From positions 1-41,040 of the forward strand of contig JBKGYG010000006.1 in the NCBI GenBank assembly GCA_046546235.1: a stretch of DNA of 41,040 bases. The letters are read 5' to 3'. Below, piece by piece: positions 33,852 through 41,040 of this stretch; position 1 is the stretch's first letter, and the number at the start of each line of letters is the position of its first letter. The notes beneath the pieces are model-generated. The model was not told the origin of the DNA and searched no databases. It saw nothing but the letters and a program-made list of their open reading frames with translations. The position numbers and the translations under genes are program-made. Origin of the DNA: JBKGYG01 sp046546235 (GTDB lineage Bacteria > Bacillota > Clostridia > Lachnospirales > DSM-24629).

Positions 33852-34655
33852 CTAATCTCTTAAGCCACGTCCTGTAAGATGTAAAAATACCGCTTCTAGA
33901 TTTGGTTCTTTTATATTAAGTTTTTTTATATCACTATATGATGAACTATCTACCTTTATCTCCTGTTGCTTTTTATCATTAATCATATCAATTAACTGTT
34001 TTTGTGTTCCTTCAGCAATAATATTCCCATGATCCATAATACATATCTTATTACACAAGTATTCTACTTCTTCCATATAGTGACTTGTATAAATTACTGT
34101 CATCCCTTGTTTATTTAATTTTATAACTGTATCTAATATATGCTTTCTAGATTGTGGATCTATTCCAACTGTAGGCTCATCCATAATAACTAATTCGGGC
34201 TTATGAAGAAGTGCAACTCCAATGTTAATGCGTCGTTTCATACCTCCAGAATACTTATCTACCTTATCTTTTAGCCTATAGTCAATACCTATTATTTCAG
34301 AAACTTTCTCGATACGATTCTTTAATTCTTTTCCTCGTAATCCATATGCCCTGCCCCAAAATTGCAAGTTTTCTCTTCCTGAGAGAGTAGGATATAAAGC
34401 TATTTCCTGTGGTATATATCCCAATTTTTTTTGAATGCTTTTTGGAGATTTTGTAATATTTTCTCCTTCATAAAATATATTTCCACTATCTGGCTTAATC
34501 AAAGTTGCAATCATTGCTATTGTTGTTGATTTTCCAGCGCCATTAGGTCCTAATAGACCTAATATATCTCCTTTTTCCAATTGAAAAGAAATATTATCTA
34601 CTGCCCTTATCTCTTTAAAATATTTTTGTAGATTTTCTACTTTTAAGAAGCTCAT
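33852..34655 (-). CDS. ABC transporter ATP-binding protein (ABC-2/DrrA type)
   Basis: 267 residues from the ATG at 34655, which the GGAGGT site supports; a TTG 21 bases upstream is in frame but lies before that site. All ATPase motifs are present: Walker A LGPNGAGKST, Q-loop YIPQE, signature YSGGMKRR, Walker B LVIMDEPT and switch histidine TSHY. The family (NatA/DrrA/CcmA-like) works with ABC-2 membrane proteins in export of drugs, lipids or polysaccharides. No permease gene is next to it: a 481-bp gap with repeats and a candidate RNA follows downstream. Confidence 0.93.
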   Translation of the reverse strand: MSFLKVENLQKYFKEIRAVDNISFQLEKGDILGLLGPNGAGKSTTIAMIATLIKPDSGNIFYEGENITKSPKSIQKKLGYIPQEIALYPTLSGRENLQFWGRAYGLRGKELKNRIEKVSEIIGIDYRLKDKVDKYSGGMKRRINIGVALLHKPELVIMDEPTVGIDPQSRKHILDTVIKLNKQGMTVIYTSHYMEEVEYLCNKICIMDHGNIIAEGTQKQLIDMINDKKQQEIKVDSSSYSDIKKLNIKEPNLEAVFLHLTGRGLRD

Positions 34656-34869
34656 TTTGTTACCTCCATTACCCAATCTTAAGTAATTTCATTAAACATC
34701 ACAACATTCATTATCTCAACTTTATATTATCTTCACTTGAAAATTATTCATCTTCTAATATACTTATATTATCACTTAGTTTTTTAATCTTCAACAATAA
34801 GATAAAGGAGATTTTGAACTCCATAATAAAGGCTATCTTGTAATAAAACTATAGTTAATGTTCCGTCAA

Positions 34870-35856
34870 CTATGGTTTGCAATTATGGCAAGGATAAAAT
34901 CCTGCTTGAGCTGCTTTTTTTCTTGAATCAAAAACTTCTAATTCTTTTTCTGGTATATCTAATAATTCTTCACAATCACTTTTACAATAAAATAAATCCC
35001 CATCTTTTTCATACCCGTAATATGATTTTCTTTTTAATATTCTACTCCCTTGCAAAGCAAAGATATTTAGATACTCATTCCTGTATATAGGTATTCCTTG
35101 CATAAAAGCCATAACACCTATATCTTCTAGACAGGCTTCCCAATCGTTATATGTAATGTCAGGAAGGTAAAAATCATATACCACTCCATATTGTATTGCA
35201 TAATTGTTATGTTTATTTACATAAAAATTTAAACTCTCCTCAATTTGATTAATCATATAGTTTCGCTTAATTTCCTCAAAATCTTGTTCAGAAAATAATC
35301 CCACTTCATTTGACAAAGCAGTATATTCTCCATCATAACGTTCTCCAGTTGTTTTATTGTAAACCTTTACATAATCATCTAAATGAGGTTGGATTATATA
35401 ATCATCACTTTTAAAGGAATAATATTGTTTTGGAAACAAAATATGTTTAAAGTATGTGTATCCCTCTGAATCTGTATATTCATCAATTGCATATATATAA
35501 AATCCATCATAATCAATAATTAAAACAACTGGTATATATGATTTGATTAATGCTTGTTGATAAGTCAGTTTTTCACCTTCTTGCAAATCACCATTTCCTA
35601 ATTGAAGATATAAACTATTAAAAAAAGAACGTATACCTTCTTCAACATTTATATTGACCCTCTGATTCTCATTAGATTTATCGTAGTCTGATAGTAATAA
35701 CAAAGACGCCGAAGCATCTTGAACAGCTGTATCTAAATACCTCTTATAATTATGTCTATATTTCTGAACATTATAGGTTATTTGATCCTGACTATAGCCA
35801 ACATACACAAAAGGCACAATAATCAGAATAAAAATTAACCCATATTTAATCTTCAC
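34870..35856 (-). CDS. Exported protein of the Tad-like locus with C-terminal Ada-type zinc module
   Basis: A 328-residue protein with one N-terminal membrane segment (4-20), then a Tyr/Asp-rich region with no family I recognise. The last 45 residues are striking: LFYCKSDCEELL, then FDSRKKAAQAGFYPCHNCKP, giving Cys291-x3-Cys295-x27-Cys323-x2-Cys326. The N-terminal zinc domain of Ada has C-x3-C-x26-C-x2-C and the same AAGFxPCxxC ending. It probably binds zinc; whether it has any methyl-acceptor role is unknown. With type II topology the module would be outside the membrane, which is odd for an Ada-like domain. It overlaps the preceding gene by 11 bases and is the last gene of the locus. Confidence 0.7.
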   Translation of the reverse strand: MKIKYGLIFILIIVPFVYVGYSQDQITYNVQKYRHNYKRYLDTAVQDASASLLLLSDYDKSNENQRVNINVEEGIRSFFNSLYLQLGNGDLQEGEKLTYQQALIKSYIPVVLIIDYDGFYIYAIDEYTDSEGYTYFKHILFPKQYYSFKSDDYIIQPHLDDYVKVYNKTTGERYDGEYTALSNEVGLFSEQDFEEIKRNYMINQIEESLNFYVNKHNNYAIQYGVVYDFYLPDITYNDWEACLEDIGVMAFMQGIPIYRNEYLNIFALQGSRILKRKSYYGYEKDGDLFYCKSDCEELLDIPEKELEVFDSRKKAAQAGFYPCHNCKP

Positions 35857-36376
35857 TATATACCATACCCCCTGCCCTTAGCATAATAACAGGAATATCA
35901 GAATCATTTAAACTAAACATACTTCTCATAACATCAGCTTTTGTTTTTCCTTTATTATTAACTTCTATTAAAAAATAGTCTCCCATATATAAGTTATATA
36001 CCCTCTTTGGAGAATCACTAGAAAGATTATTTTCGGGAAATAACACATCTAAGATTTGATTATTATAATAACCTTCATACCCTAACATATAATCTCCAGG
36101 TGACTTTTGGTCTGGAAAAAACTGCTTATTATAATGTGATAATTGAATATCATAAGTTAATCCAGTTGCATGTATATCATCAACAAATTCCATATACATA
36201 TCGGGAGTAATATAGCCTAAATCCCTCACTTTATCAGCAAATTTTTCTGTTTCAACTGTAACTATCTGATTAGTTACCATATCCTGTCTTATAAACATAA
36301 AGTAAAGAGGTGCAATAAAAAGCATAACACTTAACACTATAAAAGCAAGCATCTTCCACAATCCATTTTCAACCAT
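35846..36376 (-). CDS. Single-span exported protein of the Tad-like locus (176 aa)
   Basis: No family recognised. One N-terminal membrane helix (about 9-29, FIVLSVMLFIAPLYFMFI) followed by a soluble region, as in minor pilins or anchored assembly proteins. The segment KFADKVRDLGYITPDMYMEFVDDI resembles sequences seen in clostridial pilus-like operons, but I cannot name it. It starts on the base after the stop of the preceding gene, with GGAGGAG as ribosome site, and overlaps the next gene by 11 bases, so the cluster is tightly coupled. Confidence 0.65.
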   Translation of the reverse strand: MVENGLWKMLAFIVLSVMLFIAPLYFMFIRQDMVTNQIVTVETEKFADKVRDLGYITPDMYMEFVDDIHATGLTYDIQLSHYNKQFFPDQKSPGDYMLGYEGYYNNQILDVLFPENNLSSDSPKRVYNLYMGDYFLIEVNNKGKTKADVMRSMFSLNDSDIPVIMLRAGGMVYSED

Positions 36377-36775
36377 TTAATTACTCTCCTCCACTACAAC
36401 AAACTCCATTCCTACTATTTCACCTGTATCATCTTTTTTGTATATGAATTCATATTCTTTATCCTCATCAAAATTGTTGTCTTCTAAAATAATTTCTAAA
36501 TTACTATTATGGCCTTCTCCAATTAATGTAAAATTGTTTAATTCTACAATTCTATCTTCCATATTTACAATTTGTATTAATACATCATACCCTGATATTT
36601 TAATACTATCTTGTTTTTCTATAAACTCTTTAGATTTTTCATTCTCATAAATAATGGGAGATGCTTCAATAATATTATTTAATTCATTAAAATAAGCAAA
36701 AAAAACTGATACCGCAGTCAAGACCATAAACACTACTATGCTTAAATCAAATAACTTTTCAATATGTTGTTCCAT
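36377..36775 (-). CDS. Small single-span protein of the Tad-like locus (132 aa)
   Basis: No family recognised. Short N-terminus, one membrane helix (about 12-29, IVVFMVLTAVSVFFAYF), then an acidic soluble part. This is the size and shape of pseudopilins or TadE/F-like proteins, but the TadE/F glutamate-containing motif is not evident. An ATG start follows AGAAGGTG. Confidence 0.6.
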   Translation of the reverse strand: MEQHIEKLFDLSIVVFMVLTAVSVFFAYFNELNNIIEASPIIYENEKSKEFIEKQDSIKISGYDVLIQIVNMEDRIVELNNFTLIGEGHNSNLEIILEDNNFDEDKEYEFIYKKDDTGEIVGMEFVVVEESN

Positions 36776-36808
36776 TAAAACACCTTCTTTTACAAACGTA
36801 TCTCTTCA

Positions 36809-37297
36809 TCATTTTTGGGTAAAAATAATACCTCTCAATTCATCATTATTATCATATGCTAATGTCCCATCAAACTTAGCTGTTGGATTAATATATAAGC
36901 TATTTGTTGGGTCATTCATATATTTTTCTTCATCATCTAATTCTATTCTACTCTTAGCTGTTAACGGCATAGAAACAATACGTGAAGAAATATTTACAGT
37001 TCCCTCACTTATATAATTATTTTCTACTCCTGATTTATCAATAACAACAATTAATAACTTTCCTGTCCTACCTGAATAAGTTCTAATAGCCGATTTCACT
37101 TCCGAACCAGTTAAATTATTTCTATTAAATTTATTAAAATCATTCCCTAAATTATAATTAGCTTCTGCTAATTCTTCTGATACTTGTTCTGCTGACTCCT
37201 TACTCTCATTAAAAATAATCATCCCTATCCCTATTACTGCAATAAAAAACAAAATACTTACTGCTAACCATAACGCTTTTTGTATATTTTGATCCAT
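36809..37297 (-). CDS. Small single-span pilin-like protein of the Tad-like locus (162 aa)
   Basis: Nine residues (MDQNIQKAL) precede a long hydrophobic helix (about 10-28, WLAVSILFFIAVIGIGMIIF), then a helical and beta-rich soluble domain (IRTYSGRTGKLLIVVIDKSG). The layout resembles pilins or pseudopilins, but there is no clear prepilin-peptidase site (no Gly before a Phe/Glu+5 pattern). It lies 6 bases after the TadB/C-like gene, so it is probably the first substrate-type gene of the operon. Confidence 0.6.
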   Translation of the reverse strand: MDQNIQKALWLAVSILFFIAVIGIGMIIFNESKESAEQVSEELAEANYNLGNDFNKFNRNNLTGSEVKSAIRTYSGRTGKLLIVVIDKSGVENNYISEGTVNISSRIVSMPLTAKSRIELDDEEKYMNDPTNSLYINPTAKFDGTLAYDNNDELRGIIFTQK

Positions 37298-37303
37298 TTC
37301 TCA

Positions 37304-39367
37304 TCACCCCATCAAATTTAATTCATTAAAATACTTTCTCATTTCTGAAATACTATTAACAATCATTGGTATCATTAGGTATAATATAATTAGTCCATAC
37401 AAAGGCAAAAATCCAATTATTTGGCCTACCCACTGTTTCCTATAAATTATTTTTTCATTGGTCATCTTCCTTAAGTCTTGATAATATGCTTTTTCACTCT
37501 CCAATTCATCAAACGCTTCTTTTACACTTAAATCGCCTTCAGCTAACTTAAGATTGTCTACAATGTGTGTAAATGGTGGATACGGTGCCTCTTCTTTAAG
37601 TTTTTCCAATGCTTCTAATACTCCACTATTATAATTGTTCATAGCATTAGCAATGGGCTCACTAAAATTTATAGAAAATAATTCCATCCACTCTAACATC
37701 TCATATACACTTATTCTTTTTATATGCATTAAAATTAGAAGGATTGTTTGAAATTGTGAAACCTCATCTTCCATATCAATTTTTCTTAAGTTTCTTTGAA
37801 TAGCCACCATAATATTCGGTATTTTATAGCCTAACAAAAATAATATTAAGCAAATAGTTACTTCCCACCATTTTAAATATTCATTATTTATTAATTCTAT
37901 CTTTGTATAAATTCTATTTGCTTGAATATTTAAAGCATCCTCATTTTGTATCTGCTCGGTCTTGGATATGTAATCAATAATTTTGTCAATTGTAGTATTA
38001 TGCCCTACTTTATTAATTACTTGTCGATCATAATTTGTTATTTCCATTGATTTTTTTTGTTCTTCTTGACTTAATTTGCCTCCTAAAAATCCACTAGGAA
38101 TAGTTGGTTCATACAAAACATTGTGTTTGTTCATTTGTTTTAAAGATAAAATCAATATAAAGCTTGTAATTAAAAAGACTAATCCCATTATTATTTTTCT
38201 AGTATAAAACGATTCTATTGTATGTCCTGAATTGCTTTGTTTTAAAAGAGCAACAATTTTAAAATATTTATGTGTACTTTTTTTAGGTTTAATCTTATCA
38301 ATCCATTTACAAAACCATTTGTCATACAATATATGTTCGAATGGTTTTTTAACATAATATCTTTCTTCTTTCTCCCCCGTTCTTTGAATACGTCTTATAA
38401 GAAAAAAACATAATATTACAATCATTATTATAACCACTTGAAAAACAAAACCCATCTTACTCTGATAGAACTTTTGCAGAGGAACAAAATTATTGCTTGC
38501 CCAATTCCTAGCGGGTTCTATAAAAAATAATGGTAACAATACAATAAAACTTAAGCTTTTTAGCACTGCATTTATCCGTTCTCTTTTAATTACTTCTAAC
38601 CTTATCTCACTATTAAGATAGTTTAAGCTCTTCATAAATAGAGAAGCCCCATCGTCCAACTTTGTATCTCCATATTCTTTTGTCATAAAAGATATCGCAA
38701 GAAGCATTTTTAAATACTTATTAGGAGCCATTTCATTGTATCTCATCATTTCCTTTTCAACATCTTTAGCCATAAGTACATCATACATCTTAATTCCTTG
38801 TATTCCTATTTCAAAATTATCTTTTGATACATCTTGACTTGATTCATAAATAGCTTCTTCTACCATTTTAAGTTCATAATATTTATGTCGAATTCTATCA
38901 TTAAACTCTATTTGTTGCTTTAACAATCTGTTTTTCAACCTATCAACAAAATAATCTAAAGTTGTTTCAGCAAAAAAATAAACTGTCACAGAAAACAATA
39001 TTACTAATAGCAAATTAGAAGTAATAGTTATAAATGTACCTATGAGTAATATCATTATAACTGACATTTTTATAAAAATTTTAACCGTAGTTCTTCTGAT
39101 TTGTTGTTCAGAATAATCATGAACTATTTCAAGCCTTGCACGAATCTTTTTAACCAAACCTTTAGTTAACTTGTTTTTCCTAACCATTTTATAAATTTTA
39201 AAATATATCTGTGGTGCTTTTTTATTCTTTTGTTTAAGAACAATTGATTGGTTATACTTCTTATTCTTTTTTCCTAAATATAATGCAATCCCGAACAAAG
39301 CAAACCCAAAACCTCCACATAATACAATTAATATCTTTGCTATTGTTTGTATTTCCATCTCTTTCAA
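37304..39367 (-). CDS. Fused TadB/TadC-like type II secretion F-domain membrane protein
   Basis: A 687-residue inner-membrane platform protein. It has about seven membrane segments (near 11-29, 92-135, 265-283, 303-323, 388-405, 505-525 and 650-672). The C-terminal third (VSQFQTILLILMHIKRISVYEMLEWM, then LSVKEAFDELESEKAYYQDL) is a type II secretion F domain of the TadC kind; the first half has a similar but weaker arrangement, of TadB kind. In Tad systems these are two genes that form a heteromeric platform; here they appear joined. The first start is TTG at 39367, overlapping the ATPase stop by 4 bases; ATG at 39358 is an alternative with GGGG at suitable distance. Confidence 0.8.
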   Translation of the reverse strand: MKEMEIQTIAKILIVLCGGFGFALFGIALYLGKKNKKYNQSIVLKQKNKKAPQIYFKIYKMVRKNKLTKGLVKKIRARLEIVHDYSEQQIRRTTVKIFIKMSVIMILLIGTFITITSNLLLVILFSVTVYFFAETTLDYFVDRLKNRLLKQQIEFNDRIRHKYYELKMVEEAIYESSQDVSKDNFEIGIQGIKMYDVLMAKDVEKEMMRYNEMAPNKYLKMLLAISFMTKEYGDTKLDDGASLFMKSLNYLNSEIRLEVIKRERINAVLKSLSFIVLLPLFFIEPARNWASNNFVPLQKFYQSKMGFVFQVVIIMIVILCFFLIRRIQRTGEKEERYYVKKPFEHILYDKWFCKWIDKIKPKKSTHKYFKIVALLKQSNSGHTIESFYTRKIIMGLVFLITSFILILSLKQMNKHNVLYEPTIPSGFLGGKLSQEEQKKSMEITNYDRQVINKVGHNTTIDKIIDYISKTEQIQNEDALNIQANRIYTKIELINNEYLKWWEVTICLILFLLGYKIPNIMVAIQRNLRKIDMEDEVSQFQTILLILMHIKRISVYEMLEWMELFSINFSEPIANAMNNYNSGVLEALEKLKEEAPYPPFTHIVDNLKLAEGDLSVKEAFDELESEKAYYQDLRKMTNEKIIYRKQWVGQIIGFLPLYGLIILYLMIPMIVNSISEMRKYFNELNLMG

Positions 39368-41040
39368 CCCCAGTATATAGATAAAAATCTTTCAAATTCC
39401 CCTCTATCTTCTATCGTCATAAACTTTTTCATATTTTCTATTGTCTTGTCTGATAGTTTGTTCACTATATGATACTTACCATTATTGTACTCAATAATAT
39501 TTTTATGAATAAACTGTTTTCTATCTGTCATTCTAGTAAAAAATTCTGTCATAGAATCCATAAACGCCTCCACAGCATTTGAACCTTTATAATTTCTATA
39601 CTCTGTTGGATAGGGAATATCTTGTGCCAATGGAATAATTTCTGTAATTCTTTCAATAAATCTTTTGCCTAAATAGTCCCTTCCTAAATGTATATCAAAA
39701 TTAATAACCTGCACTACTTGTTGCTCTGCAACTTTTTCATTATTAAACACCTCACATTTTAGCAATGAATTTCTTAATGCCATAATTAAATTATCAATAC
39801 TTTTAGCATGATGAGTAAATATCGTAAATAAACTTGCAACTTGTGCCATTTGAATCATCCATGCCGCAACTGGATCCGTTGCCACTTCTCCTAAAATATT
39901 AACTGAACCATCAGTTTTTTTCTGTAAATCTAGCCCTGCTTGTCCAGATATATAATCAGTTTCCTTAAATGTTAAAATATTACGCATAGGGTATAATCGT
40001 CTTAAATGCAACTCAAATGCAGTTTCTTGTATTCTTAATGGTAATGTCCCATAAATATGTCTAATCATAGCCATCAAAAGTGTTGTTTTCCCAGAACCCT
40101 GAGCTCCTGTTATTGATGTAACCCTGCATCCTTTTACTAAATATTTTATTAATTTTCTAGTTACTTCAGCATTTTCATCTTGTATAAGTTCTTCTAAAGA
40201 AACATCTGTTATATGAAACTTCCTAACAAAGAACGCCCAGCTTTCAGAAAAACTAGGTCTGACTACCACAACCCTTGACCCATCTTTCATTTCATTAATT
40301 TTATATCCTGTGCTTTCAGATAGTTGCCCTGCCTTATTATATCTATAAATATTTTGGCAAATCCTTCTCAATTCATTTTCTGATGCAAAACTAAGAAAAG
40401 CTAAATGTATAGATTTCCCTCGATAAAAAATCCAAACACTATCGTAGTTTTTTGGTATATCATATATTTGTTTCGCATAATGCTCCGGTAAAACTTGGCG
40501 ATCTATTTGATCTTGAATTCCTGATACTCCACCAGAAACACCATCGATATTCATATCTCTTATTTCATCAATTATTCCAAAACCCTTATACACTTGATAC
40601 AAACGTTGAATCACTATATTTAGCTTCTCTTCATACGTTAATACTCTATATTCTCTGTCAAATATGTATTCAACTTCTTCTTTTGTGATAATATAAGATA
40701 GGGTTTTACCATCTTCTATAGATTTTTTTGGTGTATCTAACTCATATCTTGTAATTAATTCGGAAAGTGCATCATATCCATATTTTTTCTTATAAAGATA
40801 TAGTAATATTTCAAATTTATCTTGATAAGTTAACATATTGCTTTGATTAAAAGGTATAACTTTATCTATGGTCTTTTCTTTGATATAATTCTTTTGAAGC
40901 AATTCAAACAAAAAATCTTTAACATAAGACTTATCTTCAATCGAACCATACGCACAGTTTCTTAATGCCTTTTTTAATTCACTTCTTTTGTTTAGTCTTT
41001 TTTTAAACTCTTCTTCATCAAGCCCTAAATCATATAAATT
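39364..41040 (-). CDS. Tad/Flp-type secretion ATPase (5' end beyond the right edge)
   Basis: The frame stays open from the stop at 39364 to the window edge (558 residues), so the N-terminus is missing; the TTG at 40911 is internal, since a coherent in-frame sequence (KKALRNCAYGSIEDKSYVKDF) precedes it. It belongs to the PilT/VirB11/TadA ATPase superfamily: Walker A TGAQGSGKTT (codons near 40110-40080), Walker B strand VNILGEVATD with catalytic Glu, and a His box FTIFTHHAKSIDNL. Upstream NMNIDGVSG and GSRVVVVRP strands fit the N-terminal domain. It should drive assembly or retraction of the pilus-like structure made by the next five genes. Confidence 0.88.
   Translation of the reverse strand, partial: NLYDLGLDEEEFKKRLNKRSELKKALRNCAYGSIEDKSYVKDFLFELLQKNYIKEKTIDKVIPFNQSNMLTYQDKFEILLYLYKKKYGYDALSELITRYELDTPKKSIEDGKTLSYIITKEEVEYIFDREYRVLTYEEKLNIVIQRLYQVYKGFGIIDEIRDMNIDGVSGGVSGIQDQIDRQVLPEHYAKQIYDIPKNYDSVWIFYRGKSIHLAFLSFASENELRRICQNIYRYNKAGQLSESTGYKINEMKDGSRVVVVRPSFSESWAFFVRKFHITDVSLEELIQDENAEVTRKLIKYLVKGCRVTSITGAQGSGKTTLLMAMIRHIYGTLPLRIQETAFELHLRRLYPMRNILTFKETDYISGQAGLDLQKKTDGSVNILGEVATDPVAAWMIQMAQVASLFTIFTHHAKSIDNLIMALRNSLLKCEVFNNEKVAEQQVVQVINFDIHLGRDYLGKRFIERITEIIPLAQDIPYPTEYRNYKGSNAVEAFMDSMTEFFTRMTDRKQFIHKNIIEYNNGKYHIVNKLSDKTIENMKKFMTIEDRGEFERFLSIYWG

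Noticed and set aside
34780..34850. AAGATAAAGGAG/CTCC...TATCTT hairpin after the Tad-like locus, considered as its terminator
   Set aside because: The stem is interrupted and there is no T-run on the minus strand; too weak to call.
39364..40911. Taking the TTG at 40911 as the start of the secretion ATPase
   Set aside because: The same frame stays open to the window edge with sequence typical of the family's N-terminal region, so the gene is cut by the edge instead.
1..41040. tRNA, rRNA, phage or integrative element genes
   Set aside because: No tRNA-like cloverleaf, rRNA stretch, integrase, transposase or phage structural gene was recognised anywhere in the window.

Overview
The window is AT-rich DNA from a Gram-positive, probably anaerobic, endospore-forming member of the Clostridia. 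The grounds are: a CwlD-type cortex amidase; the gene order ywlC/sua5 - ywlE - rpiB - upp - dCMP deaminase - wecA - atp, close to the Bacillus/Clostridia order; S-layer homology (SLH) proteins; strong Shine-Dalgarno sites with several TTG and GTG starts; and an F-type ATP synthase c subunit carrying a sodium-binding signature. A two-CBM2 plus FN3 exoprotein suggests contact with plant polysaccharide. I do not name a genus. Every recognised gene but one lies on the minus strand, so transcription runs from high to low coordinates.

Right to left (order of transcription): (1) 34870-41040, a Tad/Flp-type assembly locus: secretion ATPase (5' end beyond the right edge), a fused TadB/TadC-like membrane protein, and four small single-span exported proteins, the last with a C-terminal four-cysteine zinc module spaced almost exactly as in the N-terminal domain of Ada. 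(2) 29950-34655, an ABC ATPase without a permease, a candidate small RNA, a GH18 spore/cell-wall glycosidase, CwlD and a CPBP protease. (3) 25203-29627, the housekeeping run sua5, ywlE, rpiB, upp, dCMP deaminase and wecA. (4) 24716-25183, a lone plus-strand gene for a two-ACT-domain protein. (5) 17224-24464, the complete atpZ-atpI-atpBEFHAGDC operon with recognisable promoter and terminator. (6) 6832-16925, three surface-protein genes (two very large FN3-type proteins with C-terminal SLH-like ends and one three-SLH protein) placed between atpC and ywmB, with a sigma-28/sigma-D-like promoter in front. (7) 2595-6724, ywmB, a Tyr/Arg-rich unknown protein, an aldose-1-epimerase-like protein, a Usp-like protein and a C39-like protease. 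(8) 1-2127, a secreted protein with two CBM2-like domains and at least five FN3 domains whose 3' end lies beyond the left edge.

Intergenic DNA holds several families of small palindromic repeats. The clearest is an approximately 60-bp element (five copies, both orientations) with conserved ends and a variable inner stem, mostly placed just upstream of start codons and present twice between atpE and atpF. A second family (29.7 kb twice, 33.6 kb once) and a third (2.47 kb, 17.12 kb) are also visible. The most unusual coding feature is the Tad-like locus with the Ada-type zinc tail on an apparently exported protein.
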